From the NCBI GenBank assembly GCA_043769275.1, contig JAYVJM010000071.1, positions 1-18,091 on the forward strand: a DNA stretch of 18,091 nucleotides. The letters run 5' to 3'. Below the pieces are notes generated by a model, which saw only the letters and a list, made by a program, of their open reading frames with translations, did not search any database and was not told the DNA's origin. The stretch is from JAYVJM01 sp043769275 (GTDB lineage Bacteria; Pseudomonadota; Gammaproteobacteria; Pseudomonadales; UBA7239). A program made the position numbers and the translations under genes. Of this stretch, positions 1 through 7,006 are shown one piece after another (position 1 is the stretch's first letter; each line of letters starts with the position of its first letter).

Positions 1-1
1 C

Positions 2-334
2 GTGTTGTTGCATATCAAAAAGGGTAGCGGCAAGACGGAAGCAGCAGCATTATTTTCTGTTGGACGCAGCACGATCTATAAATGGCTATCTGAACCGGAT
101 GATCATCAACCCAGCAAACCGGGCCCAAAAGACAGCCGAAACTTCAAGCGTTGTGCCTTGCGTCAATTGCTGGAAGCTAATCCTAACATGCTGCAAAAAG
201 AGTTGGCCGCGCATCTCAATGTGAGCGTAAATACTGTCTCGCGAGCGTTAATGCGAATGGGGATGGTGCGTAAAAAAAGACTTTGCGTTATCAGCAAAGT
301 CTCGCGCATGAAGACAGGCGGCGGCATTACCTGA
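2..334 (+). CDS. IS630 transposase, N-terminal frame (partial)
   Basis: This is the DNA-binding half of an IS630 transposase. Residues about 10-30 (EAAALFSVGRSTIYKWL) and about 64-86 (ELAAHLNVSVNTVSRAL) read as two helix-turn-helix units that would bind the element ends. The true start lies before the window: relatives begin about ten residues earlier, and the first codon seen here is internal. Family-like sequence stops at the A run at 272-278. The remaining codons up to the stop at 332-334 do not look like transposase, so the useful product is probably a fusion with the next frame made by a -1 shift. If no shift occurs, the element is dead. Confidence 0.75.
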   Translation: MLLHIKKGSGKTEAAALFSVGRSTIYKWLSEPDDHQPSKPGPKDSRNFKRCALRQLLEANPNMLQKELAAHLNVSVNTVSRALMRMGMVRKKRLCVISKVSRMKTGGGIT

Positions 335-822
335 AAAAATACTGCAAAACAGTACAAAGCCAAACGCCCTATGTTTTCCTAGATGAAACAGGGTTTGAGT
401 CGAGTACTGAAAGGCAATACGCATGGGCGATGCCCGGCAAGCGGGTGTTGGGTTATGTTGATGGTAACAAACGTAAACGCACCAGCTTGATTGGTGCTTA
501 CCGTGATCGTCGGCTGATTGCTCCGTGGCTGTTTGAGGGAACCTGCAATGCAGCCGTATTTAACACGTGGCTGGAGAAAGAACTGCTGCCAATTTTAGTG
601 CCAGGAACCGTTATTATCCTTGACCATGCTGCCTTCCATAAAACCAAAAGCACGCTCGACATCATTGCAAAAAGTAAATGCCAGTTACTGTTTCTGCCAC
701 CTTATTCTCCGCCTCTTAATCCTATTGAAAAACTCTGGGCTAATCTCAAGCGTTTTTGGAGAAACCGCGTAAATATGACATTGGATGAAATGATTGTTTC
801 GTATGCTTGTTTGTGTGATTAA
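283..822 (+). CDS. IS630 transposase, C-terminal DDE frame
   Basis: This is the catalytic half of the transposase. Counting from the TTG at 283, the triad is D34 (FLDETGFE), D114 (ILDHAAFHK) and E149 (PPLNPIEKLW), the DD34E spacing expected of IS630. The frame is -1 relative to the upstream half. It is closed on its 5' side by a TAA at 271-273, which leaves only AAA AAG ACT before the TTG. There is no ribosome-binding site, so independent translation is unlikely. Joining the halves at the A run restores normal family continuity (MVRKK then LRYQQSLAHEDRR). The C-terminus looks complete, so only the frame break argues against activity. Confidence 0.78.
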   Translation: MRYQQSLAHEDRRRHYLKKYCKTVQSQTPYVFLDETGFESSTERQYAWAMPGKRVLGYVDGNKRKRTSLIGAYRDRRLIAPWLFEGTCNAAVFNTWLEKELLPILVPGTVIILDHAAFHKTKSTLDIIAKSKCQLLFLPPYSPPLNPIEKLWANLKRFWRNRVNMTLDEMIVSYACLCD

Positions 823-891
823 CCATAGATTAGGCGTGTTCATAATTCAGACGATAACGTTGGCAGTTGCCTGAAGGTTTGGTGTCCAGAA

Positions 892-919
892 TTGACAGCA
901 CATGTCATTCCTGTTTAGT
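892..919 (+). promoter_or_regulatory. Possible mgtE promoter with overlapping dyad
   Basis: TTGACA at 892-897 matches the -35 consensus exactly. A weak -10 (TTTAGT, four of six) lies 16 bases downstream at 914-919. The inverted repeat TGACA-N5-TGTCA (893-907) overlaps the -35 and could be an operator. The -10 is poor, so this is only a candidate. Confidence 0.3.
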
Positions 920-991
920 TGTTATTGGCAATACAACGCAGATAGGTCGATACCCCCCCATTTCCTGTCTTGATTAGCAAGATTATTTAGC

Positions 992-1017
992 AAGCCTGTT
1001 GGATCGGCATCCGGCTT
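992..1017 (+). promoter_or_regulatory. Bulged hairpin in the mgtE leader
   Basis: AAGCC (992-996) pairs with GGCTT (1013-1017), and GGAT (1001-1004) pairs with ATCC (1009-1012) around a CGGC loop, leaving a four-base bulge TGTT. It ends 51 bases before the chosen mgtE start and no T-run follows, so it is not a standard terminator. Some mgtE genes carry Mg2+-sensing leaders, but this structure is far too small to be called an M-box. Confidence 0.3.
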
Positions 1018-1068
1018 ACTTGTAGCTGTTAAAATGCGTGTTTCTTGACTCACTTAAGCCGGTCGTGC

Positions 1069-2427
1069 ATGTCGCAAAATCTTAACAATCGGCAAACGGA
1101 GCAAAAGCTGGAGCAGCTCAACGAGGCGCTCTTCAGCGGCACGTTCCTGCAAGTGCGGCCCATGTTGAATAGTTTGTCTGCGCCCAATATCGCGACACTG
1201 ATTGAGTCCAGCCCACCCAAAAACCGCAGCGTTATCTGGCAATTGATTGATAAAGACCGCGAGGGCGAGATACTGTCGTGGTTGATTGATGACATCAAAG
1301 CCCAGTTTTTGCGGGGGATTGGCACCGACAGGCTGGTGGCAATGGCCGATGAGCTTGACGATGACGATATCGCCGACATTCTTCAGCACCTGCCGGACGC
1401 GGTGATTGAGGAAGTGTTGTCGTCGATGAGCGAACAGGATCGCCATCGCGTAGAGCAAATACTCTCCTACGATGAGGATACCGCCGGTGGTTTGATGAAC
1501 ACAGATACCATCACCATTCATCCGCGTGTGACGCTGGATGTGGTGTTGCGTTACTTGCGTATGCACAAAGAGCTTCCGCCAGCCACGGATTGTGTGTTTG
1601 TGGTGAATAACGACGATCAACTCGTCGGCCTTTTGCCGATCAGCAAAATCCTAACAACCGACCCGAATGTTAGCGTGCGTGAAGTGATGATCAGCGATTT
1701 GAGGCCTATTTCCGCCACCATGCCTGCACGTGAAGTGGCGCACCTGTTTGAGCGTTATGACTGGATTACTGCGCCGGTGGTGGATGATAAAGGCAAACTG
1801 CTGGGGCGAATTACAGTTGATGATGTTATTGATGTCATTATCGAAAAGGCCGATCAATCGCTATTGAATATGGCGGGCTTGACCGAAGCAGATGATATTT
1901 TTGTGCCGACACTGAAAGCAGCGCCGCACCGTGCTGTGTGGTTGGGCATTAATTTATTGACTGCGCTGATGGCATCTTTTGTTGTTGGCTTGTTTGAGCA
2001 TACTATCCAGAAAGTGGTGGCGCTGGCCGTGTTGATGCCATTGGTTGCTAGTATGGGCGGCATTGCTGGCACGCAAACGCTGACGATTGTGATTCGCGGC
2101 CTCGCCTTAGGACAAATTAGTCGCCACAACGCTGCTTGGTTGGTGCATCGTGAGGTTTTGGTGGGGCTGTTTAACGGCGTGTTGTGGGCGCTGGTGGTTG
2201 GTGTGATTGCGTACGCTTGGTTTGATGATGTGAAGTTGGGGGTCATTATTGCTGCCGCCATGGTGATCAACTTGCTGGTCGCGGCACTGGCGGGTGCGCT
2301 GCTGCCGCTGGCAATGAGGCGAATGAATATAGACCCCGCATTAGCGGGCGGTGTGGTGCTCACCACATTTACGGATTGTATGGGCTTTTTTGCATTCCTT
2401 GGTCTTGCTACGTGGTTCTATTCATGA
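1069..2427 (+). CDS. mgtE: Magnesium transporter MgtE
   Basis: Inner-membrane Mg2+ channel of the MgtE family, 452 residues from the ATG at 1069. Residues about 30-135 form the MgtE_N superhelical domain. Residues about 136-260 hold a pair of CBS domains (TAGGLMNTDTITI; APVVDDKGKLLGRITVDDVID), which sense cytosolic Mg2+ in characterised members. Residues about 288-450 hold five membrane segments with the family signatures PLVASMGGIAGTQT and TTFTDCMGF; the Asp of the latter (D436) corresponds to the pore aspartate. A TTG at 1045 would add eight residues (THLSRSC) that look unlike the family. The ATG is preferred although its upstream sequence is only weakly Shine-Dalgarno-like. The stop overlaps the start of yjgA, so the two are probably co-transcribed. 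Confidence 0.95.
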   Translation: MSQNLNNRQTEQKLEQLNEALFSGTFLQVRPMLNSLSAPNIATLIESSPPKNRSVIWQLIDKDREGEILSWLIDDIKAQFLRGIGTDRLVAMADELDDDDIADILQHLPDAVIEEVLSSMSEQDRHRVEQILSYDEDTAGGLMNTDTITIHPRVTLDVVLRYLRMHKELPPATDCVFVVNNDDQLVGLLPISKILTTDPNVSVREVMISDLRPISATMPAREVAHLFERYDWITAPVVDDKGKLLGRITVDDVIDVIIEKADQSLLNMAGLTEADDIFVPTLKAAPHRAVWLGINLLTALMASFVVGLFEHTIQKVVALAVLMPLVASMGGIAGTQTLTIVIRGLALGQISRHNAAWLVHREVLVGLFNGVLWALVVGVIAYAWFDDVKLGVIIAAAMVINLLVAALAGALLPLAMRRMNIDPALAGGVVLTTFTDCMGFFAFLGLATWFYS

Positions 2428-2963
2428 AAAAAGAAAAACCTTGGGAATACGAAAAATCCAGTAAATCGCAGCAAAAGCGCGATATGCAAGCTCTACAAAA
2501 TTTGGGCGAGCGGCTGTCTCAATTACGTGCAGATCAATTGCGAGCGATGAATGCTGATGGCGGTGTGCTGGAGGATCGTTTGCTGATTACGCTGCTGGAA
2601 GCGCAGAAAATGAGCCAGCGGGAAGCGCGTCGTCGTCACTTGCAACTGGTCGGAAAACTGTTGCGCGGCGCGGCAGATATCGAAGGCATTCAGGCTGCTT
2701 ACGAGGCTACGCAAGCTGGCAGCCAAGCAGCACGGCGCGCCCTGCATGAACTGGAGTTTTGGCGCGAGCGTTTACTGGCCGAGGGCGACGAAGCAATAGG
2801 CGAGGCGCTGTTGGTGTTTGTGGGCGCGGAAAGCTCGCATTTGCGACAGTTGGTTCGTGATGCAAAGCAAGAGCTTTCGCAGCACAAGCCGCCCACTTCT
2901 ACACGCAAGTTGTTTCAGTACATCAAGGGATTTCAGGTGAACTCATCGGCCTCTGCGGAATAA
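2424..2963 (+). CDS. yjgA: Ribosome biogenesis factor YjgA/DarP (DUF615)
   Basis: A 179-residue, highly charged, mostly helical cytoplasmic protein, close to the length of E. coli YjgA (DarP), which acts in late 50S subunit assembly. Recognisable stretches are KSQQKRDMQALQNLGERL near the N-terminus, AQKMSQREARRRHLQLVGKL in the middle and RKLFQYIKGF near the C-terminus. The ATG at 2424 overlaps the mgtE stop as ATGA, which fits translational coupling. An open frame continues upstream to 2376 inside mgtE, but those codons encode hydrophobic, unrelated residues and are ignored. The gene ends 45 bases before a converging gene, with no clear terminator between them. Confidence 0.93.
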   Translation: MKKEKPWEYEKSSKSQQKRDMQALQNLGERLSQLRADQLRAMNADGGVLEDRLLITLLEAQKMSQREARRRHLQLVGKLLRGAADIEGIQAAYEATQAGSQAARRALHELEFWRERLLAEGDEAIGEALLVFVGAESSHLRQLVRDAKQELSQHKPPTSTRKLFQYIKGFQVNSSASAE

Positions 2964-3008
2964 GAAAGGTCATGGCATGCCATGCAAAGAGCAACAGGAA
3001 AGCCATTA

Positions 3009-5423
3009 TTAAAATGGTGGAAACATAAAATTGTCTACAAGTATGTAATTTTTTACTGTAAGCATATAACGGGAAATGCACACGAAAAGATCGTGATACA
3101 AGCTAGATAGAACGGGGTCTTCCCGTGCAAGCACGGGCAACACGCTCGAATAGTCTCCTGCAAAATTATTTTCTATTTGCCAGATAAGAATGGGCAACAA
3201 CTTCTTTGTTGCCTGGAATAGGGGGTTGGCCGAGCCATCGGCCAGCTTTGGACGAATCGCTTCGAAGCGGGTTTTTAGTCGCTCTTTGGTTTTCTGATAG
3301 GGGTGACTCTCCGCTGCATCGAGTAGCTTTTTTTTGGCTTCGTCATATGTATTTAATACTGGTGCGTTATTCAACAACTGAAAAATCTCAATGGTGCTCT
3401 GAGTTAATTCAGGAAAAGCATCGTCAAAGTCGTAAGGATTCATGTTGTCATCGGACAAAAGCTGTGCAGTGCTTGCCATTACAGCAAAGCTCCGCACTAA
3501 TACAAGGCCTTCATGGGCCGTAGCTGAATTCTCATCTGTAAAATGCTCAAAGAGTCGCTCGCATATTTTATTTATCAAATCGACAGTTTTCTGATTGCTC
3601 TTGACCATGTATGAAGTAATAACATCTGCGCTCTCTGCCAATCCACTTGTTCTCCCTTCCTCATAAGCCACTCGTTGTAGTTTTTTTGATTCTTGTACAG
3701 CCTCCGATTGTGCTTCTAGCTCTCGTCCCATTTCAGTCAAGCGTTTATTTTGCTTTGCCAGTGTCTCCTCTAGTTCGTCTGCCAGCTGTTGTTGCTTGTG
3801 CAGCTTGTTAGTTTCTGCCGCGAGTGTTTCAAGAAGTTTTGTCTGCTCATTTTCTGTTTCTGACACATAGTCCACGTGTTGCTGCAGTACTTCCTCGTGT
3901 TGCTGCAGTGCTTCCTTGTGTCGCTCTTGTCCTTTTTTTAACAAATGTTTCGCTGTTTTAGAACGTTGCGTCAGTTTTGTCTGTAGTTCTTCAGCCCTTT
4001 GTTCGGCTTCTGCCACGCGCCCGGTTTGAGTCGTTAGTTGTGCCTGTAGCTGCTGTTCCGTTTGCATTGCCCGTTCCAATTGTGCCGCCAGTTTTGTCTG
4101 TAGCTCTTTAGTTTCTTGTTTTGCCTCTGCCGCAAGCTCCTCTTGAGCCGCCAGTTTTGTCTGTAGCTCATTAGCCTTGTGTTCTGCTTTTTCCGCGTGC
4201 AGGGTTTTAGTCACTAGTTGTACCTGTAGTTCTCTAGCCTTTTGTTTTGCCTCTGCCACAAGCTCCTTTTGAGCCGCCAATTTTGCCTGTAGCTGCTGTT
4301 CCGTTTGCGCTGCCTGTTGCTGTTGTGTCTCCAGTTTTGTCTGTAGTTCTTTAGCCCTTTGTTCTGCCTCTGCCACAAGCTGCTCTTGAACCGTCAGTTT
4401 TATCTGTCGCTCATTAGCGTCGTGTTCTGCTTTTTTCGCGTGTTCGGTTTGATTCGCCAGCTTTGTGCTTAGCTCTTGAGTTTTTTGTTCTGCCTCTGCC
4501 ACGCGCCCGGTTTGAGTCGTCAGTTCTGTCTGTAGTTCTTTAGCCCTTTGTTCTGCCTCTGCCAAAAGCTTATTTTGATTCGCTAGTTCTGTGCTTAGCT
4601 CTTCAGTTTTTTGTTCTGTTTTTGTCACGCGCTCGGTTTGAGTCGTTAGTTCTGTCTGTAGCTCATCAGCCCTTTGTGCGGCCTCTGCCACGTGCTCGGT
4701 TTGAGTCGTTAGTTTTGCCTGCATCTGTGCCTGCGCTGCCTGTATCTCATCATGCTGCGCAGTTGTGTTACTTAGGTGTTGGTTCAATAGAGCTATTTCT
4801 TCTTTTTGTTCATTCAGTGTTGCCTGTAGTTGCTGTTGTGCCATCAGTGCTGCTTGTAGTTCTTCGGTCTTTTGTTCTGCCTTTGCTTCTGCCATGTGCT
4901 CTTCTCGAGTCGCCAACTGCATCTCCAGCTCTTTTATCTTTTTCTTCAGGCTTGACGTTCTTTCGTCAAAAACAGCATGTCTAGCTGTGCAAGACCCAGT
5001 GCGGGGGAAAATCACCCTGCTGTTTGGCAGAAGGCAGAATGTGGTGGATTTGCTGATTGCGATAAGTGCCTCCCCCCTTCTGCACGCAATAACGTCACCT
5101 TGTGCTGCAAGTCGGGCAGGTTGCGCGCGCCGCGCCGGCACCGCTGCTTGATTTTTGAGTGCACGTCTTCCCCTCATGGCGCGTTTCGCGGGTACTGAAG
5201 GATGCCGTATCAGCCTGCTTCTTCGATTGACGCAAACTTTGGACAAATCACTTTCTATTTCGACCGATGTTTCAAATTTCGTACAGCCCTTGCGGGCGGA
5301 TAAGTTCCCTAAGTCGGGACCTGCAGTTTTTCGAGCGCAAAAACTATCGGCGATAGCCTCGTTGCTTAGGGTGGAGGCCGTGACCACAGTCGCAATAAAT
5401 ATTGTCAAATGAGATAGCGGCAT
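3009..5423 (-). CDS. Large exported coiled-coil protein of unknown function
   Basis: I do not recognise this 804-residue protein. Residues 1-26 resemble a signal peptide with likely cleavage after AIA, so it is probably periplasmic or secreted. Residues 27-150 are basic and contain six cysteines as two triplets (C29, C47, C64; C114, C130, C145). Residues about 155-585 are a near-continuous coiled coil rich in Q, E, A, K and T; within it, residues 235-480 are tandem units of 21 residues with two of 18. Residues about 600-804 look like a globular helical domain (ERLFEHFTDEN, YDFDDAFPEL, LPILIWQIENNF) that I cannot assign. No transmembrane segment or LPxTG-like anchor is seen. The gene stands alone on the minus strand between plus-strand genes and lacks a good ribosome-binding site. 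A structural filament or cell-envelope scaffold is possible, but that is a guess. Confidence 0.75.
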   Translation of the reverse strand: MPLSHLTIFIATVVTASTLSNEAIADSFCARKTAGPDLGNLSARKGCTKFETSVEIESDLSKVCVNRRSRLIRHPSVPAKRAMRGRRALKNQAAVPARRAQPARLAAQGDVIACRRGEALIAISKSTTFCLLPNSRVIFPRTGSCTARHAVFDERTSSLKKKIKELEMQLATREEHMAEAKAEQKTEELQAALMAQQQLQATLNEQKEEIALLNQHLSNTTAQHDEIQAAQAQMQAKLTTQTEHVAEAAQRADELQTELTTQTERVTKTEQKTEELSTELANQNKLLAEAEQRAKELQTELTTQTGRVAEAEQKTQELSTKLANQTEHAKKAEHDANERQIKLTVQEQLVAEAEQRAKELQTKLETQQQQAAQTEQQLQAKLAAQKELVAEAKQKARELQVQLVTKTLHAEKAEHKANELQTKLAAQEELAAEAKQETKELQTKLAAQLERAMQTEQQLQAQLTTQTGRVAEAEQRAEELQTKLTQRSKTAKHLLKKGQERHKEALQQHEEVLQQHVDYVSETENEQTKLLETLAAETNKLHKQQQLADELEETLAKQNKRLTEMGRELEAQSEAVQESKKLQRVAYEEGRTSGLAESADVITSYMVKSNQKTVDLINKICERLFEHFTDENSATAHEGLVLVRSFAVMASTAQLLSDDNMNPYDFDDAFPELTQSTIEIFQLLNNAPVLNTYDEAKKKLLDAAESHPYQKTKERLKTRFEAIRPKLADGSANPLFQATKKLLPILIWQIENNFAGDYSSVLPVLAREDPVLSSLYHDLFVCISRYMLTVKNYILVDNFMFPPF
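3984..4721 (-). repeat. 63/54-base tandem repeats in coiled-coil gene
   Basis: These bases encode residues 235-480 as twelve consecutive units: ten of 63 bases and two of 54. Units typically begin Q-[TA]-[KE]-L and end AEAEQRAKEL; the short ones end TEQQL. Copies are close at DNA level. A 36-base stretch at 4340-4375 recurs exactly at 4529-4564, 189 bases (three long units) away. A 24-base stretch at 4011-4034 recurs at 4497-4520, 486 bases away (six long plus two short units). Exact copies at register suggest unequal recombination. Confidence 0.88.
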
Positions 5424-5485
5424 AACAAAATCAGTTTTTACCCAATAGGTCTAATCAGGTCAAAAAACCACCAAAAAGTTCCGCT

Positions 5486-5491
5486 AGTATA
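5486..5491 (-). promoter_or_regulatory. Possible -10 box for the coiled-coil gene
   Basis: On the minus strand TATACT lies about 60 bases upstream of the start codon in an AT-rich stretch. No convincing -35 hexamer is found at 16-18 bases, so the call rests on the -10 match and its position in the divergent gap. Confidence 0.3.
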
Positions 5492-5703
5492 TAAAAAATT
5501 TCAATTTCCTTTGTTAGTTGGGCGATGAAACCAAGTTTGTTGCTGGCTTTATGTTTATACGAAAACGCAGAAAGCTATGTTAGGCGTGGCGCAAAAGAAG
5601 GCGGTCATTTTTAACCCTCGCCTAAGGTAGAATGCCGCCCTCTTTGCTAAGCCCCACACAACTTAACCATACAGTGCAAGCTACAAATCAACGGGAGATA
5701 AAA

Positions 5704-6960
5704 ATGACTGTAAAAACCCAAAATAAAAAACCTGCGCCACTGGCTGGCTTGCGCGTACTCGATGTGTCCATGCTGGGGCCTGGTGCCACTGCATTGCATT
5801 TTGCGGATTTAGGCGCAGACGTAATTAAAATTGAAGCGCCGGGTGGCGATTATGTGCGTGTGATGACGTGGCCTATTGTCGAGGGCGTATCGTTGCTGCA
5901 CTGGCACATTGCGCGCGGTAAAAAATCAATTGAACTTGATTTGCGCACCGATGAAGGTGTGCAAATTTTTAAAGAATTGGCCAAAGATGCCGATATTGTT
6001 ATCGAAGCAATGCGCCCGGGTGCATTGGAAAAACGTGGCTTGGGCTACGAAGACTTGAAGAAAATTAATCCAAAAATTGTATTTTGTTGTGTGTCGGGTT
6101 ACGGCATGACCGGCCCTTACGAAAACATGCCTTCACATGGCGTGGCTTATGATACGTGGGCGGGCTGTATTGAGCCTGCTCGCGACGAAGAAGGCATGGT
6201 GTATCTGCCTGCGCACGCTTCGATTGGTATGCATGCAGGCCCGCTGTTTGGCGCGTTTGCCGCGCTGGCGGGCGTGTTGCGTGCGCGTGAAACGGGCGAA
6301 GGCTGCATGACGGAAATTGGCCAAAGTGATGGCGCGGCTTATATGGACTGGTATCGCATTGAAAGTTACAAAGCCTACCAGCGCCCGCAATCGGAAGTCA
6401 CTGGCAATGCAGCGGATGATTTCCGCCGTCGCCCCGTCGGCACGGCAGGCTTGAAAGAAGGTGTTCGTTATCAAGCCTATAAATGCAAAGATGGTTATGT
6501 GCTGTTTATGGCTTCTGAGCAGGCGTTTTGGAAAAACTTTTGCCAAGGTGTAAATCGCATGGACATGTTTGAAAAATGGCCGGGCAAAAAGTTGGCCGAT
6601 CACGCGCCGGGCAATAAAGAAATGCAGCGCGAACTGACGGCGATTTTTAAAACCAAAACCATCAAAGAATGGATGGATTGGGGTGTGGAGGTGAACACGC
6701 CGATTGCGCCGGTTTATAACTCTGAAACTGTGATGGAAGACGCGCATTTTAAAGCACGTTTTAAGTGGTACGGACACAAAGAGCACGGCGCAGACATGAT
6801 GAGTTTCCCTGTACATTTTATTGATGAAGAGCTGCCTGTGCCGAGTAAAGCACCAACACCAGGCCAGCACCGCGATGAAATTCTTAGCCGCTGTTTGGGC
6901 TATGACGACAAAAAAGTTGCTGAACTGGAAAGCAAAGGCGCGTTTGGTAAAAGGTCTTGA
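5704..6960 (+). CDS. Class III (CaiB/BaiF-type) CoA-transferase-like protein
   Basis: A 418-residue cytoplasmic protein of the family III CoA-transferase fold (formyl-CoA transferase, CaiB, alpha-methylacyl-CoA racemase). The N-terminal signature is clear at residues 13-49 (LAGLRVLDVS, GADVIKIEAPGGD), followed by ARGKKSIELDLR (70-81) and RPGALEKRGLGYEDLKKINP (104-123). Residues 186-200 match the conserved RxRETGEG region. In studied members a catalytic Asp lies about 20 residues before that motif; here the stretch reads HASIGMHAGPL (171-181), with no Asp between 162 and 208. Substrate and activity are therefore unknown. The ATG at 5704 is chosen because GGGAG (5693-5697) sits six bases upstream; an earlier ATG at 5632 lacks such a site. 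nadC follows 46 bases downstream. Confidence 0.88.
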   Translation: MTVKTQNKKPAPLAGLRVLDVSMLGPGATALHFADLGADVIKIEAPGGDYVRVMTWPIVEGVSLLHWHIARGKKSIELDLRTDEGVQIFKELAKDADIVIEAMRPGALEKRGLGYEDLKKINPKIVFCCVSGYGMTGPYENMPSHGVAYDTWAGCIEPARDEEGMVYLPAHASIGMHAGPLFGAFAALAGVLRARETGEGCMTEIGQSDGAAYMDWYRIESYKAYQRPQSEVTGNAADDFRRRPVGTAGLKEGVRYQAYKCKDGYVLFMASEQAFWKNFCQGVNRMDMFEKWPGKKLADHAPGNKEMQRELTAIFKTKTIKEWMDWGVEVNTPIAPVYNSETVMEDAHFKARFKWYGHKEHGADMMSFPVHFIDEELPVPSKAPTPGQHRDEILSRCLGYDDKKVAELESKGAFGKRS

Positions 6961-7006
6961 TGATGGCCGGCTTCGTTTTTAGTTTCAAAAATAGGGGCAT
7001 ATTGTC

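Larger units (their letters stand above)
1..822 (+). mobile_element. IS630-family insertion sequence, left part outside window
   Basis: The two reading frames together make one IS630-type transposase: helix-turn-helix motifs followed by a DDE catalytic domain with 34 residues between the second Asp and the Glu. The left end and its terminal inverted repeat lie before base 1. The right end must lie a little beyond the stop codon at 820-822, but one end alone does not reveal the inverted repeat. IS630 elements normally insert at TA dinucleotides; several TA steps follow the stop, so the boundary cannot be fixed. The element sits upstream of mgtE in the same orientation. Confidence 0.85.
823..1068 (+). 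other. Intergenic region between IS630 and mgtE
   Basis: No gene is seen in these 246 bases. They must contain the unseen right end of the insertion sequence and the leader of mgtE. Visible elements are a TTGACA within a short dyad near 893-907, an 8-base direct repeat TTAGCAAG at 974-981 and 987-994 (period 13), a run of seven C near 953-959, and a bulged hairpin at 992-1017. Confidence 0.6.

Noticed and set aside
992..1017. An M-box Mg2+ riboswitch ahead of mgtE.
   Set aside because: Only a small bulged hairpin is present; the multi-helix core of an M-box is not recognisable.
2971..2984. A perfect 14-base palindrome, CATGGCATGCCATG, between yjgA and the converging gene.
   Set aside because: About one such palindrome is expected by chance in a window of this size, and no T-run follows to make it a terminator.
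4622..5412. Several plus-strand open frames opposite the coiled-coil gene (for example 4622-4984, 4765-5151, 5155-5412).
   Set aside because: They arise because the minus-strand repeat has few stop-forming codons in antisense. Their translations are low-complexity and have no ribosome-binding sites.
6133..6870. A 245-codon minus-strand open frame inside the CoA-transferase-like gene.
   Set aside because: The plus strand encodes a clear family protein across the whole stretch. The antisense translation has no recognisable motif.
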